From positions 1,426,001-1,490,000 of the forward strand of contig CP025323.1 of the NCBI GenBank assembly GCA_004014935.1: a DNA stretch of 64,000 nt, in the 5' to 3' direction. The stretch is from Saccharomycopsis malanga. Taxonomy: Eukaryota; Ascomycota; Saccharomycetes; Ascoideales; Saccharomycopsidaceae. Under the pieces are notes generated by a model. That model saw nothing but the letters and a program-made list of their open reading frames with translations, ran no database searches and had not been told where the DNA came from. Of the stretch, positions 30,807-40,330 are shown piece by piece. The translations under genes were made by a program, and so were the position numbers. Position 1 is the stretch's first letter; every line of letters starts with the position of its first letter.

Positions 30807-31460
30807 CTAATTGACCCAGTCCCAAGTGATTTTCACTCTTCCAAGGTCCTCTGAGGCAATCTCTTTAAAGGCACTAGGAGAGAAATCAAGACTGTTGTCG
30901 TCACAACCAACACAACGGTCCTGAACAGTGACTTCTACAGACTTGCCGCCGTAATGAGCTCTGATCTTCTTGCCACAATAGCTGCTGACATTGCTGCTAT
31001 CTTTTTTAGAGTCGTAGAGACCTTTACCAATGGCGACAATGTGGTCAGAATCTTTGTTGGTGACGCCACAAGCACCCAAACCAGTGCTGTAGAAGGTGCC
31101 ATCGCCGGTATGGGAGCCAGTTCCGGAAGCACCAGGCTTGGAGGAGGAGGCTGTTTGGGATAGTTTGGAGGAGGAAACAGGAATTTTGGTGCTGACAGGA
31201 GGAGCAGAAGAGGCCATTACATTTTGCTGTGCAACAACAGATTTGTGTAGGTTTTTGGAAGCAGGTTTATGAGAAGAAGTGGAAGCAACACCCGGAGCAC
31301 CATCAGTTTTCGTGATAGTCACGTAAACTGTAGGAGTTACAGTGGAAACCTGAGTGACTGACGTTTTGAGAGTTGTGTCTGCTCTTTTTTGCAATGGAGT
31401 AGCCTGGGCAAGAGCCAACAAGGCAAACGTAGATAGACAAAATGACTTGATAGCGACCAT
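30807..31460 (-). CDS. secreted double-psi beta-barrel (RlpA/expansin-like) protein
   Basis: A 217-aa secreted protein. It has a signal peptide (MVAIKSFCLSTFALLALAQA), a Kex2-type site after TPLQKR, a Thr/Ser-rich spacer likely to be O-mannosylated (residues about 30-115), and a C-terminal double-psi beta-barrel of about 95 residues. In the barrel: GDGTFYSTGLGACG, SYCGKKIRAHYGGKSVEVTV, DRCVGCDDNSLDFSPSAF and VKITWDWV. The four Cys are placed as in fungal barwin/expansin-like proteins. Some relatives bind wall polysaccharides, but no catalytic claim is made. TATATAAAG lies about 32 bp before the ATG. Confidence 0.8.
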   Translation of the reverse strand: MVAIKSFCLSTFALLALAQATPLQKRADTTLKTSVTQVSTVTPTVYVTITKTDGAPGVASTSSHKPASKNLHKSVVAQQNVMASSAPPVSTKIPVSSSKLSQTASSSKPGASGTGSHTGDGTFYSTGLGACGVTNKDSDHIVAIGKGLYDSKKDSSNVSSYCGKKIRAHYGGKSVEVTVQDRCVGCDDNSLDFSPSAFKEIASEDLGRVKITWDWVN

Positions 31461-32701
31461 GTTGAAGTTGTGTGCTGTACGATTAGAAATCTTTATATAA
31501 GAAGGCTTACAATTATTCTACAGGGCTCCAGTGTGTCAAAAGGACATCTCTAGATATTTATATTTGGTCTATGGCATTGATTTGTTACATGTCAGAACTG
31601 GAGAACCAGGCACTGGCAACATATGTTAGAATACTGCTGAGTGGTAAATCGTTTGAAAAACCTCTGGACAGTACTTTTTCTTTTGGCTAGTCAAACAATA
31701 TCCAGCGACAATAGCTGAGCCAAACATTATCCACCGATAATGGCTACAAAGGCTTAATGTTGACATTGACAAATTGCTATTATTTGGTAATGTATTGATA
31801 CTATTGCTACATGCGACTGGTGGCCTCTTGCAAACGACCAATCATTTCTCCTGAAAATGAGGCCATCCTATGCCAATAGTCAAAATTCATAATAGTCCAT
31901 TGTACATGACATGAAGTCGCTATACCGTAGAGCCAACGTCCAAACCGCCTGCGGTATGGATACGAAAACCTCCATTTCCCAATACGAAAACGCCACCACT
32001 CAGTACCAAATGGTAATTGGTATTTGGTGCTACATTGTTCTTAATAGTTGCTTATTATATGCACTCGTAGAAAAGTTGATTCAGAAACTGTTGTGGGATT
32101 GTAGCAATTTGAGAGTATTATCATGTTGGGATCATAAAAATCGCAAGAAAAGCAACAAGAAATTGTTTGAAAATATGGGTATAAAATATTCAGGTAATAT
32201 CATATGTGTATATAAGTTGTTATTATTGAATGCCAAAATTGCTGAGTACTGATATATATTCACAATCCTAACAAAATCTAAAAATTAAAAGTTTGATGAG
32301 TCTTGTGAAGCAAGTTTAATAAACAATATGCCAAACATGTCTAATGAAAGCAATTATTAACGTCTGAAAGACTGTAAACTGTAAAGTATGCCCTATTTTA
32401 TATGTTGATTCCCATGATCATACTAAGCCCTTTATCTGAAGAAACAAAATAACCAGAAAATAATTCGTGAATCTGAAGAAAAGGCCTACAATTCTGGCCA
32501 ATTCTCAGTCAAAAAAATCAGCCAAAAAACTCAAACTCAGCCGAGATACAAGGTATTAGAAGTAATAACATGAGCAAGAACTGCAATAATAACAAGTATA
32601 TTTATCATTGCTTCATCAAGTAATCATACTATAAATGTTGCGAATTGTTTTGAAATCTTCTACTGTAAGCATTAACACCTCATATAATATAATCCCTTCA
32701 T
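31461..32701. other. intergenic, nothing recognised
   Basis: About 1.2 kb with the promoter of the secreted-protein gene at its left end. The longest plus frame (31911-32252, 113 codons) has no coding signature. No repeat copy seen. Confidence 0.4.
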
Positions 32702-32713
32702 ATATACTAGCAA

Positions 32714-32889
32714 ATCACTGGGCCGGATGGCTCAGAGGCCAGTGCTCTAATGGAAGAGAAATGGCCTGGCAGGTCAATGGTGAGAAGATTATGATCAAAA
32801 ATATGATTGGGCTTTTCCAGCCAGTTTTACCAAATCCCGTTAAAATTAGCACGTATATACGAAACTGATATGTACTGGGCTGTTACTGT
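32714..32889 (+). mobile_element. SINE, short form, first half of a dimer
   Basis: Head GGGCCGGATGGCTCAGAGGC, AAGAGAAATGGCCTGGCAGG, then the short-form junction to GAGAAGATTATGATC, a diverged middle, and the 3' module ending TGTACTGGGC without a tail repeat. The dimer is flanked by the 12-mer ATATACTAGCAA at 32702-32713 and 33146-33157. Confidence 0.8.
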
Positions 32890-33145
32890 TTAACTGTTGG
32901 GCAGAATAATTTAGTTGTTAGTACTCTCCAAAGAGAGAAAAAGACCAGGTTCGATTCCGACTATGAACGTTTTTTACAATGCTTATTGCGATTTCACAGA
33001 CAAATGCATAGACCTAGACCAAAATCTAGTGCTTACTTTGCAATTTCTTAAATGAGAAAATCATGAAGAATGGAACTGGGCCCACTGGGTTTTGCTAGGC
33101 CCCTTAAAACATAGCGTATATAACAGATGTTTGCTGGGCCCCATC
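32890..33145 (+). mobile_element. SINE, long form, second half of a dimer
   Basis: The head is decayed in the A-box part (TTTAGTTGTTAGTACTCTCC) but has a perfect B box GGTTCGATTCC, the body with CTAGACCAAAATCTAG, and a partly decayed 3' module ending GTTTGCTGGGCCCC. It runs on directly from the short form, and the pair shares one 12-bp target-site duplication. Confidence 0.8.
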
Positions 33146-33166
33146 ATATACTAGCAATTATTGGGT

Positions 33167-33174
33167 TCACGTGA
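33167..33174. promoter_or_regulatory. TCACGTGA box upstream of UBA4
   Basis: Palindromic TCACGTGA, a Cbf1-type site, 124 bp before the UBA4 ATG and about 20 bp beyond the SINE dimer. Function is inferred only. Confidence 0.45.
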
Positions 33175-33297
33175 CCGCTCTCGATAATGAAAAATCGTAT
33201 TCAAGCGAAGAGGTTTTCAACATGTGAATTGTATAATGTATTTACCAGGATTAGAATATAGTAGCAACTAGGAGGTTATCACAAGGGAGAAGCAATA

Positions 33298-34683
33298 ATG
33301 GCGGTGCAAGATGTTGATGTAGATGAGGTCATACGTCTTCGAAAGGAGAACGAGACCCTTAAGAAGCAACTTGAAGAATTGAAAACCGGTGGTATTAATG
33401 AAGAAGATGAGCAGACGGTTAGATTAGAAAAGCAATATGATACTCTTACTGCTGAGGAATACAAACGTTATGGACGGCAGCTTATTGTGCCCCAGTTCTC
33501 AGGACGTGGTTGTGACAGCAATCCCGTGGAAGCACAGCTTAAACTTAAGAAATGTAGAATGCTTGTAGTTGGTGCTGGTGGGCTTGGATGTCCTGCTTTA
33601 TTGTATCTAGCGGCTGCGGGCGTAGGAACTATAGGCGTGATTGATCCAGACACTGTAGACGCATCGAATTTGCATCGCCAGGTTCTCCATACAACGTCTC
33701 TGGTTGGCGAGTACAAGGCAATAAGTGCGCAGAGGTACTTGAACAATTTGAATCCTACGGTGCACACAGAGGTTTATACAGAACCTCTTACCAATGCAAA
33801 TGCGTTTGGGATTGTAGAAAAGTATGATATAGTGTTGGATTGCACGGACACGCCCATGACTCGGTATTTGATCAACGACACCTGTGTGATCCTCGGCAAG
33901 ACAATTGTTTCGGGATCGGGCTTGAAAACGGAGGGACAGCTTTCCATTTTGAACTTTGGAAACGGCGTAGGGCCTTGCTACCGTTGTTTCTATCCAAAAC
34001 CGCCCTCCGCAAAAAGCGTCACGTCTTGTTCTGACGGAGGAGTCATTGGACCTTGTATAGGGCTTGTAGGCACCATGATGGCCATCGAAGCGATCAAGGT
34101 GATCACCGGCTGGTACACCGTAGACAACTTCAAACCATACTTGACGTTATACAACGGATACAACGAGGAGGTTGGATCGCAGTCTTTACGAACATTCACC
34201 ATGAGACGCAAGCAGAAAAACTGCTGTGTATGTGGAGAGTCCAGAACAGTGACCCAAAAAGCAATAGAAAGCTTTGATATTGATTACAATGTGTTTTGCG
34301 GCTTTCCCGGCAAAGATCAGTACAATGTCGTAAGCAAAGAGGAACAAATCTCTGTCCAAGAATACAACAACAGGTTTTATAGCAATCAAAGGCAGGTTCT
34401 CATCGATTGCCGTCCATTGGAACATTTCAAAGTGGTCCATTTGCCAAACTCCGTCCATATTCCTCTTTCACAACTCCAGAACACTGACAATAAAGCAGAA
34501 TTGCCAGAACTGTTGAAAAATAATGCCGACAACGACTTGTTTGTTATTTGCCGTTACGGTAACGACTCCAGAATCGCTACTCGGCTCTTGAAAGACAAGT
34601 TTGGTTTTAAAAACGTCATGGATGTCAAAGGCGGCTTGGCAAGATGGTCCAGCCATGTCGATGACTCTTTGCCTACTTATTAG
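33298..34683 (+). CDS. UBA4: E1-like adenylyltransferase/sulfurtransferase for Urm1
   Basis: Uba4/MOCS3 adenylates the ubiquitin-like Urm1 and forms its C-terminal thiocarboxylate, which supplies sulfur for wobble-uridine thiolation of cytosolic tRNAs and for protein urmylation. At 461 aa it is close to S. cerevisiae (440). It has an N-terminal coiled coil (EVIRLRKENETLKKQLEELK). The E1 domain has the nucleotide motif VGAGGLGCPALLYLAAAGVG, DASNLHRQV, and the catalytic-Cys region TSCSDGGVIGPCIGLVGTMM; zinc-ligand pairs are CYRC and CCVC. A C-terminal rhodanese domain carries the persulfide Cys in VICRYGNDSRIA. The ATG at 33298 is well placed. A SINE dimer ends about 150 bp upstream. Confidence 0.97.
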   Translation: MAVQDVDVDEVIRLRKENETLKKQLEELKTGGINEEDEQTVRLEKQYDTLTAEEYKRYGRQLIVPQFSGRGCDSNPVEAQLKLKKCRMLVVGAGGLGCPALLYLAAAGVGTIGVIDPDTVDASNLHRQVLHTTSLVGEYKAISAQRYLNNLNPTVHTEVYTEPLTNANAFGIVEKYDIVLDCTDTPMTRYLINDTCVILGKTIVSGSGLKTEGQLSILNFGNGVGPCYRCFYPKPPSAKSVTSCSDGGVIGPCIGLVGTMMAIEAIKVITGWYTVDNFKPYLTLYNGYNEEVGSQSLRTFTMRRKQKNCCVCGESRTVTQKAIESFDIDYNVFCGFPGKDQYNVVSKEEQISVQEYNNRFYSNQRQVLIDCRPLEHFKVVHLPNSVHIPLSQLQNTDNKAELPELLKNNADNDLFVICRYGNDSRIATRLLKDKFGFKNVMDVKGGLARWSSHVDDSLPTY

Positions 34684-34763
34684 TGTTTTTCTTTTGATTA
34701 TTCTGGATTGTCAATATAATATGTATATTCAAATCATAAAATGTTTTTTACTTGCTGTTCTTA

Positions 34764-34930
34764 GTGCCTTAACAGGCAAGTGCAATGTCTGAAACATGAC
34801 CTAGACAAAATTCTAGTGCTCACTTTCAACCCATCGAGTGAGAATTATGATATATAATATTGTGATAAGATTATGATATATAAGATCATTATTAAATCAT
34901 GATATATAAGATTATGATCATATTATGATC
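34764..34930 (+). repeat. SINE body fragment
   Basis: AGGCAAGTGCAATGTCTGAA, ACCTAGACAAAATTCTAGTG and CCATCGAGTGAGAATTATGA are recognisable. After these come repeated TGATATATAAGATTATGAT units leading straight into the 1-kb repeat copy B. Head and 3' module are missing. Confidence 0.65.
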
Positions 34931-35942
34931 AATTGCCAAAATACCCTCTCGAAAAGTAAAGATGTTCTCTCTTTTTAACAAAATATGCCTATATGCCTTA
35001 CTATTGCCAAGTGGCCAAGTTGGTTGGGCCATGCGCCACGCAAAATCGTGCAGAATAGTGCATAAAAACAAGTGTGGCGTTCCTCACTTTAGGTTTTGGT
35101 ACTCGATTCGCACTCTTGACGTTTTGGAGTAATCATCAAACGTTTTATCGAATCAAATCAATGTTATCCTGGCTATTTTGAATTAAAAAATATTTCAATA
35201 AAAATTTGAATTTTTTCGCTATAATATAGTACGACTTGTAATGTAAAAAACCAGATTTTCAAATAAATATTTGATAAAACCGAAAATTGCCTATTTTTCA
35301 AAAAAGTTAGTTCTTTCAACAAATATTTCAAAGTCTTTAGTGCAAACCAAAATTTGCAAAAATTATATTTCCATAATTTGTAGCTCTTTGCGTTTCACAT
35401 CATGGAATTTGTTTTGAGATCTGGCTTTTACATAATATTAAATAGTTGAAAACAGTACTTTGTCGAAAATAACACATAATTTGCTAAAGATCGTATTTTG
35501 CACCTCTTGGAGAGGCTCTTTTTATTTTTTGACGTTACTCCATAGTTTGTGATTGTTTTTATTTTATTTGTGTTTCCTTTAAGATTCAAATGAGGTTTTA
35601 TTCCAAACAAACGCGTGTCTGAAGAGCTAGAAAACGTTTTGCTTATTATAGGTTCTCAAAGGAACTTATAATCGAAAACAATCATTATATAATTTCAAAC
35701 TAGCATACTTCAACTTCCTGTATAGACCGGATTTTTTATGTAGCTCTGTAAATCATAATGTGATTATTAATAACCTTTATACCTTGGTTCAGGAGGGGCC
35801 GTGTTAAAAAAAGCTTTATTCCATATAAGTTAAATTGCAGGTGGTTTTTGTTTTTTTGCTCTTCCAGTCTCTGATTTGCTTTATTACATTCTTATGGAAG
35901 TTGTAAATTGATGATAAACTTTGGCTGTATTTGCCAAAAATC
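34931..35942 (+). repeat. 1-kb dispersed repeat, copy B
   Basis: Starts AATTGCCAAAATACCCTCTC. Includes the A box TGGCCAAGTTGG, CGCCACGC...GTGTGGCG, a B-box-like GGTACTCGATTC, and the whole AT-rich body. It ends GATAAACTTTGGCTGTATTT then GCCAAAAATC. The end, read in reverse, resembles the start of copy A (TTTGGCAAA), so short terminal inverted repeats are possible. Confidence 0.85.
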
Positions 35943-36708
35943 ATAATAAGCCAAGTGTATTAGACGAGTATTATTGCTGAAAAGTTAGTAAGAAGCAAAA
36001 GTAACAAGCCAAACGTTTAAAATGACAGCTTGTTACCAGATTATCTAGCAAAGAATGGATATATTCTCTCGCTTCATACAATCAAATGAAGAAGAACGAG
36101 TATAAAATGATACTCTCCGACATTATATTAATTGGAAACCACCAACAACGTTGGTGCAAATAAATTTATATTTTTAAGAGTTCCTTGAAAGGGGGGTCCT
36201 AAAAAATCTTATACACTTGTTATTAAAATATTGTAATACGTGAAGGTATACTTGAAGGCATTTTCTTGACCAGTTTTACTATCCATTGGTTCGAAGTTAG
36301 ACTTTTTGCAGTTAAAAAAAAGCTCTTAAATTAATGTATGAGTTTAAGCATCAAAACTGATATTAGCGAATCGAACGTGTTTTGTTTAACAAACAATTAC
36401 ACATTATACAAGACAGACGGCCACACTAAACCCAAATAAACAATAAACTCGGCTACAATTCTGATTGGATAGAGCGGATGTGCATTGAAAAGGCAAAATA
36501 AACAATTGTGTATTATTGATAATAGAGCAATCCCTGAAAACCTAAAAGAACGATAAAACCAAAAGCGATGAAGAAGCAAACGAATATAGAAAACCCAGTA
36601 GTAGCATTGAAAAAGGGCTGTAAAAGAGTGAAAAATCGTAACATATTCTATTAAAAACAAGCAAAATAGAAAAAAAAATTTTGAGAGAAAATTGCAAAGA
36701 AAAACTGT
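35943..36708. other. intergenic, nothing recognised
   Basis: AT-rich, about 770 bp, with no gene or repeat copy. It is the 3' flank of the small membrane protein gene. Confidence 0.4.
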
Positions 36709-37161
36709 TCAATAATCATTATTATCTTGATAATGTTCGATAGACACTTCCGGCTGAGATGTAGTATGTTTAGATTGGTCTGAGTAGATTGGTTTTATTG
36801 AGTTAGTTTCCTCGCCATATCTGGCAAAATCGTCATGATCATTGTAGATATTCTCCTCGTCATGAGTATTCAGAGAACCAACATGTTTCACACTTGTGAC
36901 GGCATTGTTGATCTCAGCCAAAGATGCACTGATCACTTTGGAGATAGGCTGAGGAGACTTAATGGAGTCTACAGTGCAATAAAGCCCAGAGACAAAAAAA
37001 AGAGCAGAGAAGACGGCAAATAGTATAAACTTTGGGGCTTTTAGCTGTCTCACGCTATTGTATTGCTTGGGTATGTGAGTCTCGTTCTTGTCAAACTCAA
37101 AAAGAGAATTGACAAGTGTCTGAGACTCTACATCAAAATCGAAGGAAGATATCGAGGACAT
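36709..37161 (-). CDS. small single-pass membrane protein, unknown
   Basis: A 150-aa protein with an ATG at 37161 (MSSISSFDFDVESQTLVNSL). One membrane segment, FILFAVFSALFFVSGLYCTV, lies at about residues 45-64 with Lys/Arg before it (RQLKAPK). This suggests an N-cytosolic orientation. The C-terminal tail is acidic and rich in Asp/Glu/Asn and Tyr (NIYNDHDDFARYGEE), without Cys. I do not recognise the family. Size, composition and a clean ATG support a real gene, but conservation cannot be judged here. Confidence 0.55.
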   Translation of the reverse strand: MSSISSFDFDVESQTLVNSLFEFDKNETHIPKQYNSVRQLKAPKFILFAVFSALFFVSGLYCTVDSIKSPQPISKVISASLAEINNAVTSVKHVGSLNTHDEENIYNDHDDFARYGEETNSIKPIYSDQSKHTTSQPEVSIEHYQDNNDY

Positions 37162-38107
37162 TTGGTATGTAGATATAACTGATATGTAATGCGCAGGATT
37201 CTAGGCAATGGTGGATGTTTATATATTCGAGTTTCTGGACAATAATTGTTACCGATTTTAACTTTGAGCAATTATTTATGTCCATATATTGTCTGAACAG
37301 CGTTTTTTTTCCCGGAAACCTTCCCAAACCTTCGTGACAAAACTCCTATTTATAGCCAATGCTCTGTTTATATCAAAACAAGTCAAATAATGGAACAAAA
37401 AATCCTTGCCCTCCCTGCTTGAATATACATTTGGCCCATTTGGGGAAGATCCCAACTGGTTAGCCCAATTAGGAGTGGCCCGAAGAAAGCATGTCAGCTT
37501 AGTTTCCCACGTTGTGTTTTAGTTTGCAAGAAATCCCCGGGCCCACGTTTCCTTCCAATTCAGTCCAATCCCTCCCTACCTTGCCCCCCCCCTTTTACCA
37601 TACACCCTACACTACGTACTGTTTGCCTAGAAACACTCAATTTGCTTGTATTCGTTCTACATCTCTGTTTATCATCACCTTCATTACCAACATTTATCAA
37701 GTTGTTGAAAATATTTTCTCTAGATACAAAGCATATTAATACATATGAGTGCGTTGTGTTGCATGTTTATGGGGGTACTGCTAGTTGGGTCAGACTTTTT
37801 CTGCGCCATCCACATGATGTTAACGTAATTCTGCATATGACTGCATTTCAGCTATTGTTCTGCTGCAAACTGTTACTTGGCAACGGTGGAGTCTTACGAA
37901 AAGGGAACAATGTTCAGTATGAAACAGTGGATAGTTTGCAAGGCTGAGTAGCAGTTTTTAGTCGTTGAAGACACCAAAAACAGAATTGTTTAACGACTCA
38001 TAATAGGAGTGATTTTAGATGCATTTTCGACTGATACATTGTATTGTTTATACATATTGTATTGTTTATATATATTGTACATTGTTAATCAAAATAACAC
38101 ACTCTGC
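37162..38107. other. intergenic between the small membrane protein and PIB2
   Basis: A C-rich pyrimidine stretch lies at about 37560-37620. TATTGTATTGTTTA repeats lie near 38035-38085. No gene recognised. Confidence 0.45.
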
Positions 38108-38155
38108 ATTGTAGTCCACATTGTAGTCCACTTTGTAGTCCACTTTGTAGTCCAC
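38108..38155. repeat. 12-bp tandem repeat just past the PIB2 stop
   Basis: Four tandem units of WTTGTAGTCCAC end 21 bp before the stop codon of PIB2 on the minus strand, in its 3' untranslated region. Confidence 0.8.
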
Positions 38156-38176
38156 AGAAAACAAGTCTCAAACACC

Positions 38177-40330
38177 TCAAAACGTACTCCAATCGTAATC
38201 TACGTCATCGGTGTCGAAATCGTCATTAGACTCTTTTCCCTTATTGGTCAACGGCAGAACAAGTTTGGTATTGTTGAGATTGTCCAGCACGTTAGTAGAA
38301 ACGTCCTCACGCGCCATTTCCGTAAGTTGCTGCTGGACGTATTGTTTGTATTTCCGGCAGCAGCCGGAACAGGCTTTTGCATCCTGACCAATGTGACGGC
38401 CCGATTCGAGCACGACATCGGACTGGTCGAAAATCCTGAAATGCAAGTCGTAATCCATTTTGACGCGATATGTCAAACAGTTGTCGCAGAATATCTCGCC
38501 GCATTTACGACAATGGTGTTTACGGTTTAATATATTGAACTCTCTACGGCATCCACGGCAATTACGAGCGCTACTGTCCGGTTTCCAGTGGCTGGTGTTG
38601 AACTTGCCTTTTCTGAGATCGGAATTCCGGCTGGCCGACCGATCAATGATTTCGCTTGTTGTAGACTCCTGCAATGGGTTGTCTTGCGTTCTGGTGTTGT
38701 TCCTCTGTGTGACAAGATGGTTGATACCCGCTTGTTGATTAGGAGAAGAAGCTCCCGGGGCCACCGAGGGCACAGACGACGGAAAGAAGAAACTCATAAA
38801 GGAGCCGCTTGCTGTTGGCGAAAGCATTGCTACATTGCTATCCTGCCGGGTGGCGCCGGGAGCCAACTTGATGTTGTTGTTGTTAACTGGTGATGAGGAT
38901 AAGGAGCCAGGCTGAGATGTCGATGACGTAGACGAAGATGACGACGAGAATGAAGAACCATGCTTCAGTTTTTGCATTTGCATTTGCATCTGCTGCTGCT
39001 GTTGTTGCTGTATCTTACGCTGACGTTCTTTCAAAGTAAGGTAATAATCCTTCAAGTTTATCGTCTCCTCTGTCTTTCTGATGACAGCAGGGACGTACAA
39101 TGGGCGGCTTATGCCTTCGGGAAGGTCATCTATAGGTTCGTTTACGCAAGTCCGGGAGTTGTTAGCCAGGGGAACGCTATGACTAGAGCTGATGGAATGG
39201 CTGCTTCCATTGGCTCTCTGCTGGACTTTTAATCTGTCATTGATTATTTCCTGATTTGAAAAGATATTGACCGAATTGGGATCAACCATGGTGCGATGTT
39301 GTATTGACGGTTGATGATGTGGCTGTTTCTGTTCATGTGATTGATTGTTGGTGAAATTTATATTGTTATAATTTGCATTTGATCCAACAATGCTTCCATT
39401 GTTTGAGGGAATCAATTCCGAGCTTTCTATATAAGTGGTATAGTTTTTCAGCTTTGTGATTTCTGGGTTTTCATTTAGTATTGAAACAGAAGACCCACTT
39501 TCATTAGAACTATTACTAGACCGCTGTTTGGTGGAGCGTGTGTTGTCGCTATTTCCCCGTTGGAAATGATGCGAAAGACTGATGAAACTAGGGTTTTGTT
39601 TATCATCATCGCTTGAATTTATTCCATGTTGAGATTGGTTGGTATTAGATTGGTTGGAATTAGATTGGTTGGTATTATTAGACTGGTTGGTATGAAACTG
39701 ATTAGAAGGAAACTGATTGGTATTACTATTATTATTGAATGTATTATTTTGAAAATTTAAATCAAGTTGATCAATGTTCAAACTTTCAAATTTATTCTTT
39801 TCTTGATTATTATTTGCTTTAATATTATTATCTGCTTTAATATTATTATCTGCTTTAATATTATTATCTGCTTTAATATTATTATCTGCTTTAATATTAT
39901 CATTTTGATCATTCTTACTTTCAAAGTGTTCTTCTTTTTTATCAATTTCATCATTTTGACTTGTTGCTCTTTCTAAATGTTCCACCTTTCTTTGTAAACT
40001 TTCATGGTCCATTTCATACTCCATTTTATTCAAATTACCATGTCCCTCTTTATCCTCTTTATCCTCTTTATCCTCTTTATCCTCTTTATCCTCTTTATCC
40101 TCTTTATCCTCTTTATCCTCTTTATCATCCATTTCATGCTTTGAAATACTCCTGCTTTCACCTGGCTCTTCTACCTTTGTCTCTATACTATTGCTATCAT
40201 CATCTTCGTTATTTATCTCGCTATTACTAAGCGCCATAAGCGTAAGTTTCTTAAGCGCCTGTTCAGTCAAACTCCGCTGCTCATTAGCACGAAATTCTTC
40301 ATCTTCCTCCGCCTGATTATTAAACGACAT
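38177..40330 (-). CDS. PIB2: FYVE-domain TORC1 regulator
   Basis: Pib2 is a vacuolar/endosomal PI3P-binding protein needed for glutamine activation of TORC1. This 717-aa protein has a long low-complexity N-terminal part and a FYVE zinc finger near the end: CRGCRREFNILNRKHHCRKC with the basic HHCRKCG core, EIFCDNCLTYRV and KACSGCCRKY. It closes with the family's short tail motif (DVDYDWSTF). A conserved block, IDDLPEGISRPLYVPAVIRK, precedes a Gln tract. Two coding tandem repeats sit in the N-terminal part: KED about eight times (40045-40127) and IKADNN five times (39805-39900). The ATG at 40330 is the first in frame. Confidence 0.9.
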   Translation of the reverse strand: MSFNNQAEEDEEFRANEQRSLTEQALKKLTLMALSNSEINNEDDDSNSIETKVEEPGESRSISKHEMDDKEDKEDKEDKEDKEDKEDKEDKEDKEGHGNLNKMEYEMDHESLQRKVEHLERATSQNDEIDKKEEHFESKNDQNDNIKADNNIKADNNIKADNNIKADNNIKANNNQEKNKFESLNIDQLDLNFQNNTFNNNSNTNQFPSNQFHTNQSNNTNQSNSNQSNTNQSQHGINSSDDDKQNPSFISLSHHFQRGNSDNTRSTKQRSSNSSNESGSSVSILNENPEITKLKNYTTYIESSELIPSNNGSIVGSNANYNNINFTNNQSHEQKQPHHQPSIQHRTMVDPNSVNIFSNQEIINDRLKVQQRANGSSHSISSSHSVPLANNSRTCVNEPIDDLPEGISRPLYVPAVIRKTEETINLKDYYLTLKERQRKIQQQQQQQMQMQMQKLKHGSSFSSSSSSTSSTSQPGSLSSSPVNNNNIKLAPGATRQDSNVAMLSPTASGSFMSFFFPSSVPSVAPGASSPNQQAGINHLVTQRNNTRTQDNPLQESTTSEIIDRSASRNSDLRKGKFNTSHWKPDSSARNCRGCRREFNILNRKHHCRKCGEIFCDNCLTYRVKMDYDLHFRIFDQSDVVLESGRHIGQDAKACSGCCRKYKQYVQQQLTEMAREDVSTNVLDNLNNTKLVLPLTNKGKESNDDFDTDDVDYDWSTF
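39805..39900 (-). repeat. coding 18-bp tandem repeat (IKADNN) in PIB2
   Basis: Five consecutive 18-bp units encode IKADNN, the last reading IKANNN. The DNA units are nearly identical, which implies recent expansion. Confidence 0.85.
40045..40127 (-). repeat. coding 9-bp tandem repeat (KED) in PIB2
   Basis: About nine 9-bp units (AAAGAGGAT) encode a charged KED tract. The units are virtually identical, so length variation between strains is likely. Confidence 0.85.

Noticed and set aside
31911-32252. 113-codon plus frame as a gene
   Set aside because: Irregular composition and no recognisable domain. It overlaps nothing conserved and is likely chance.
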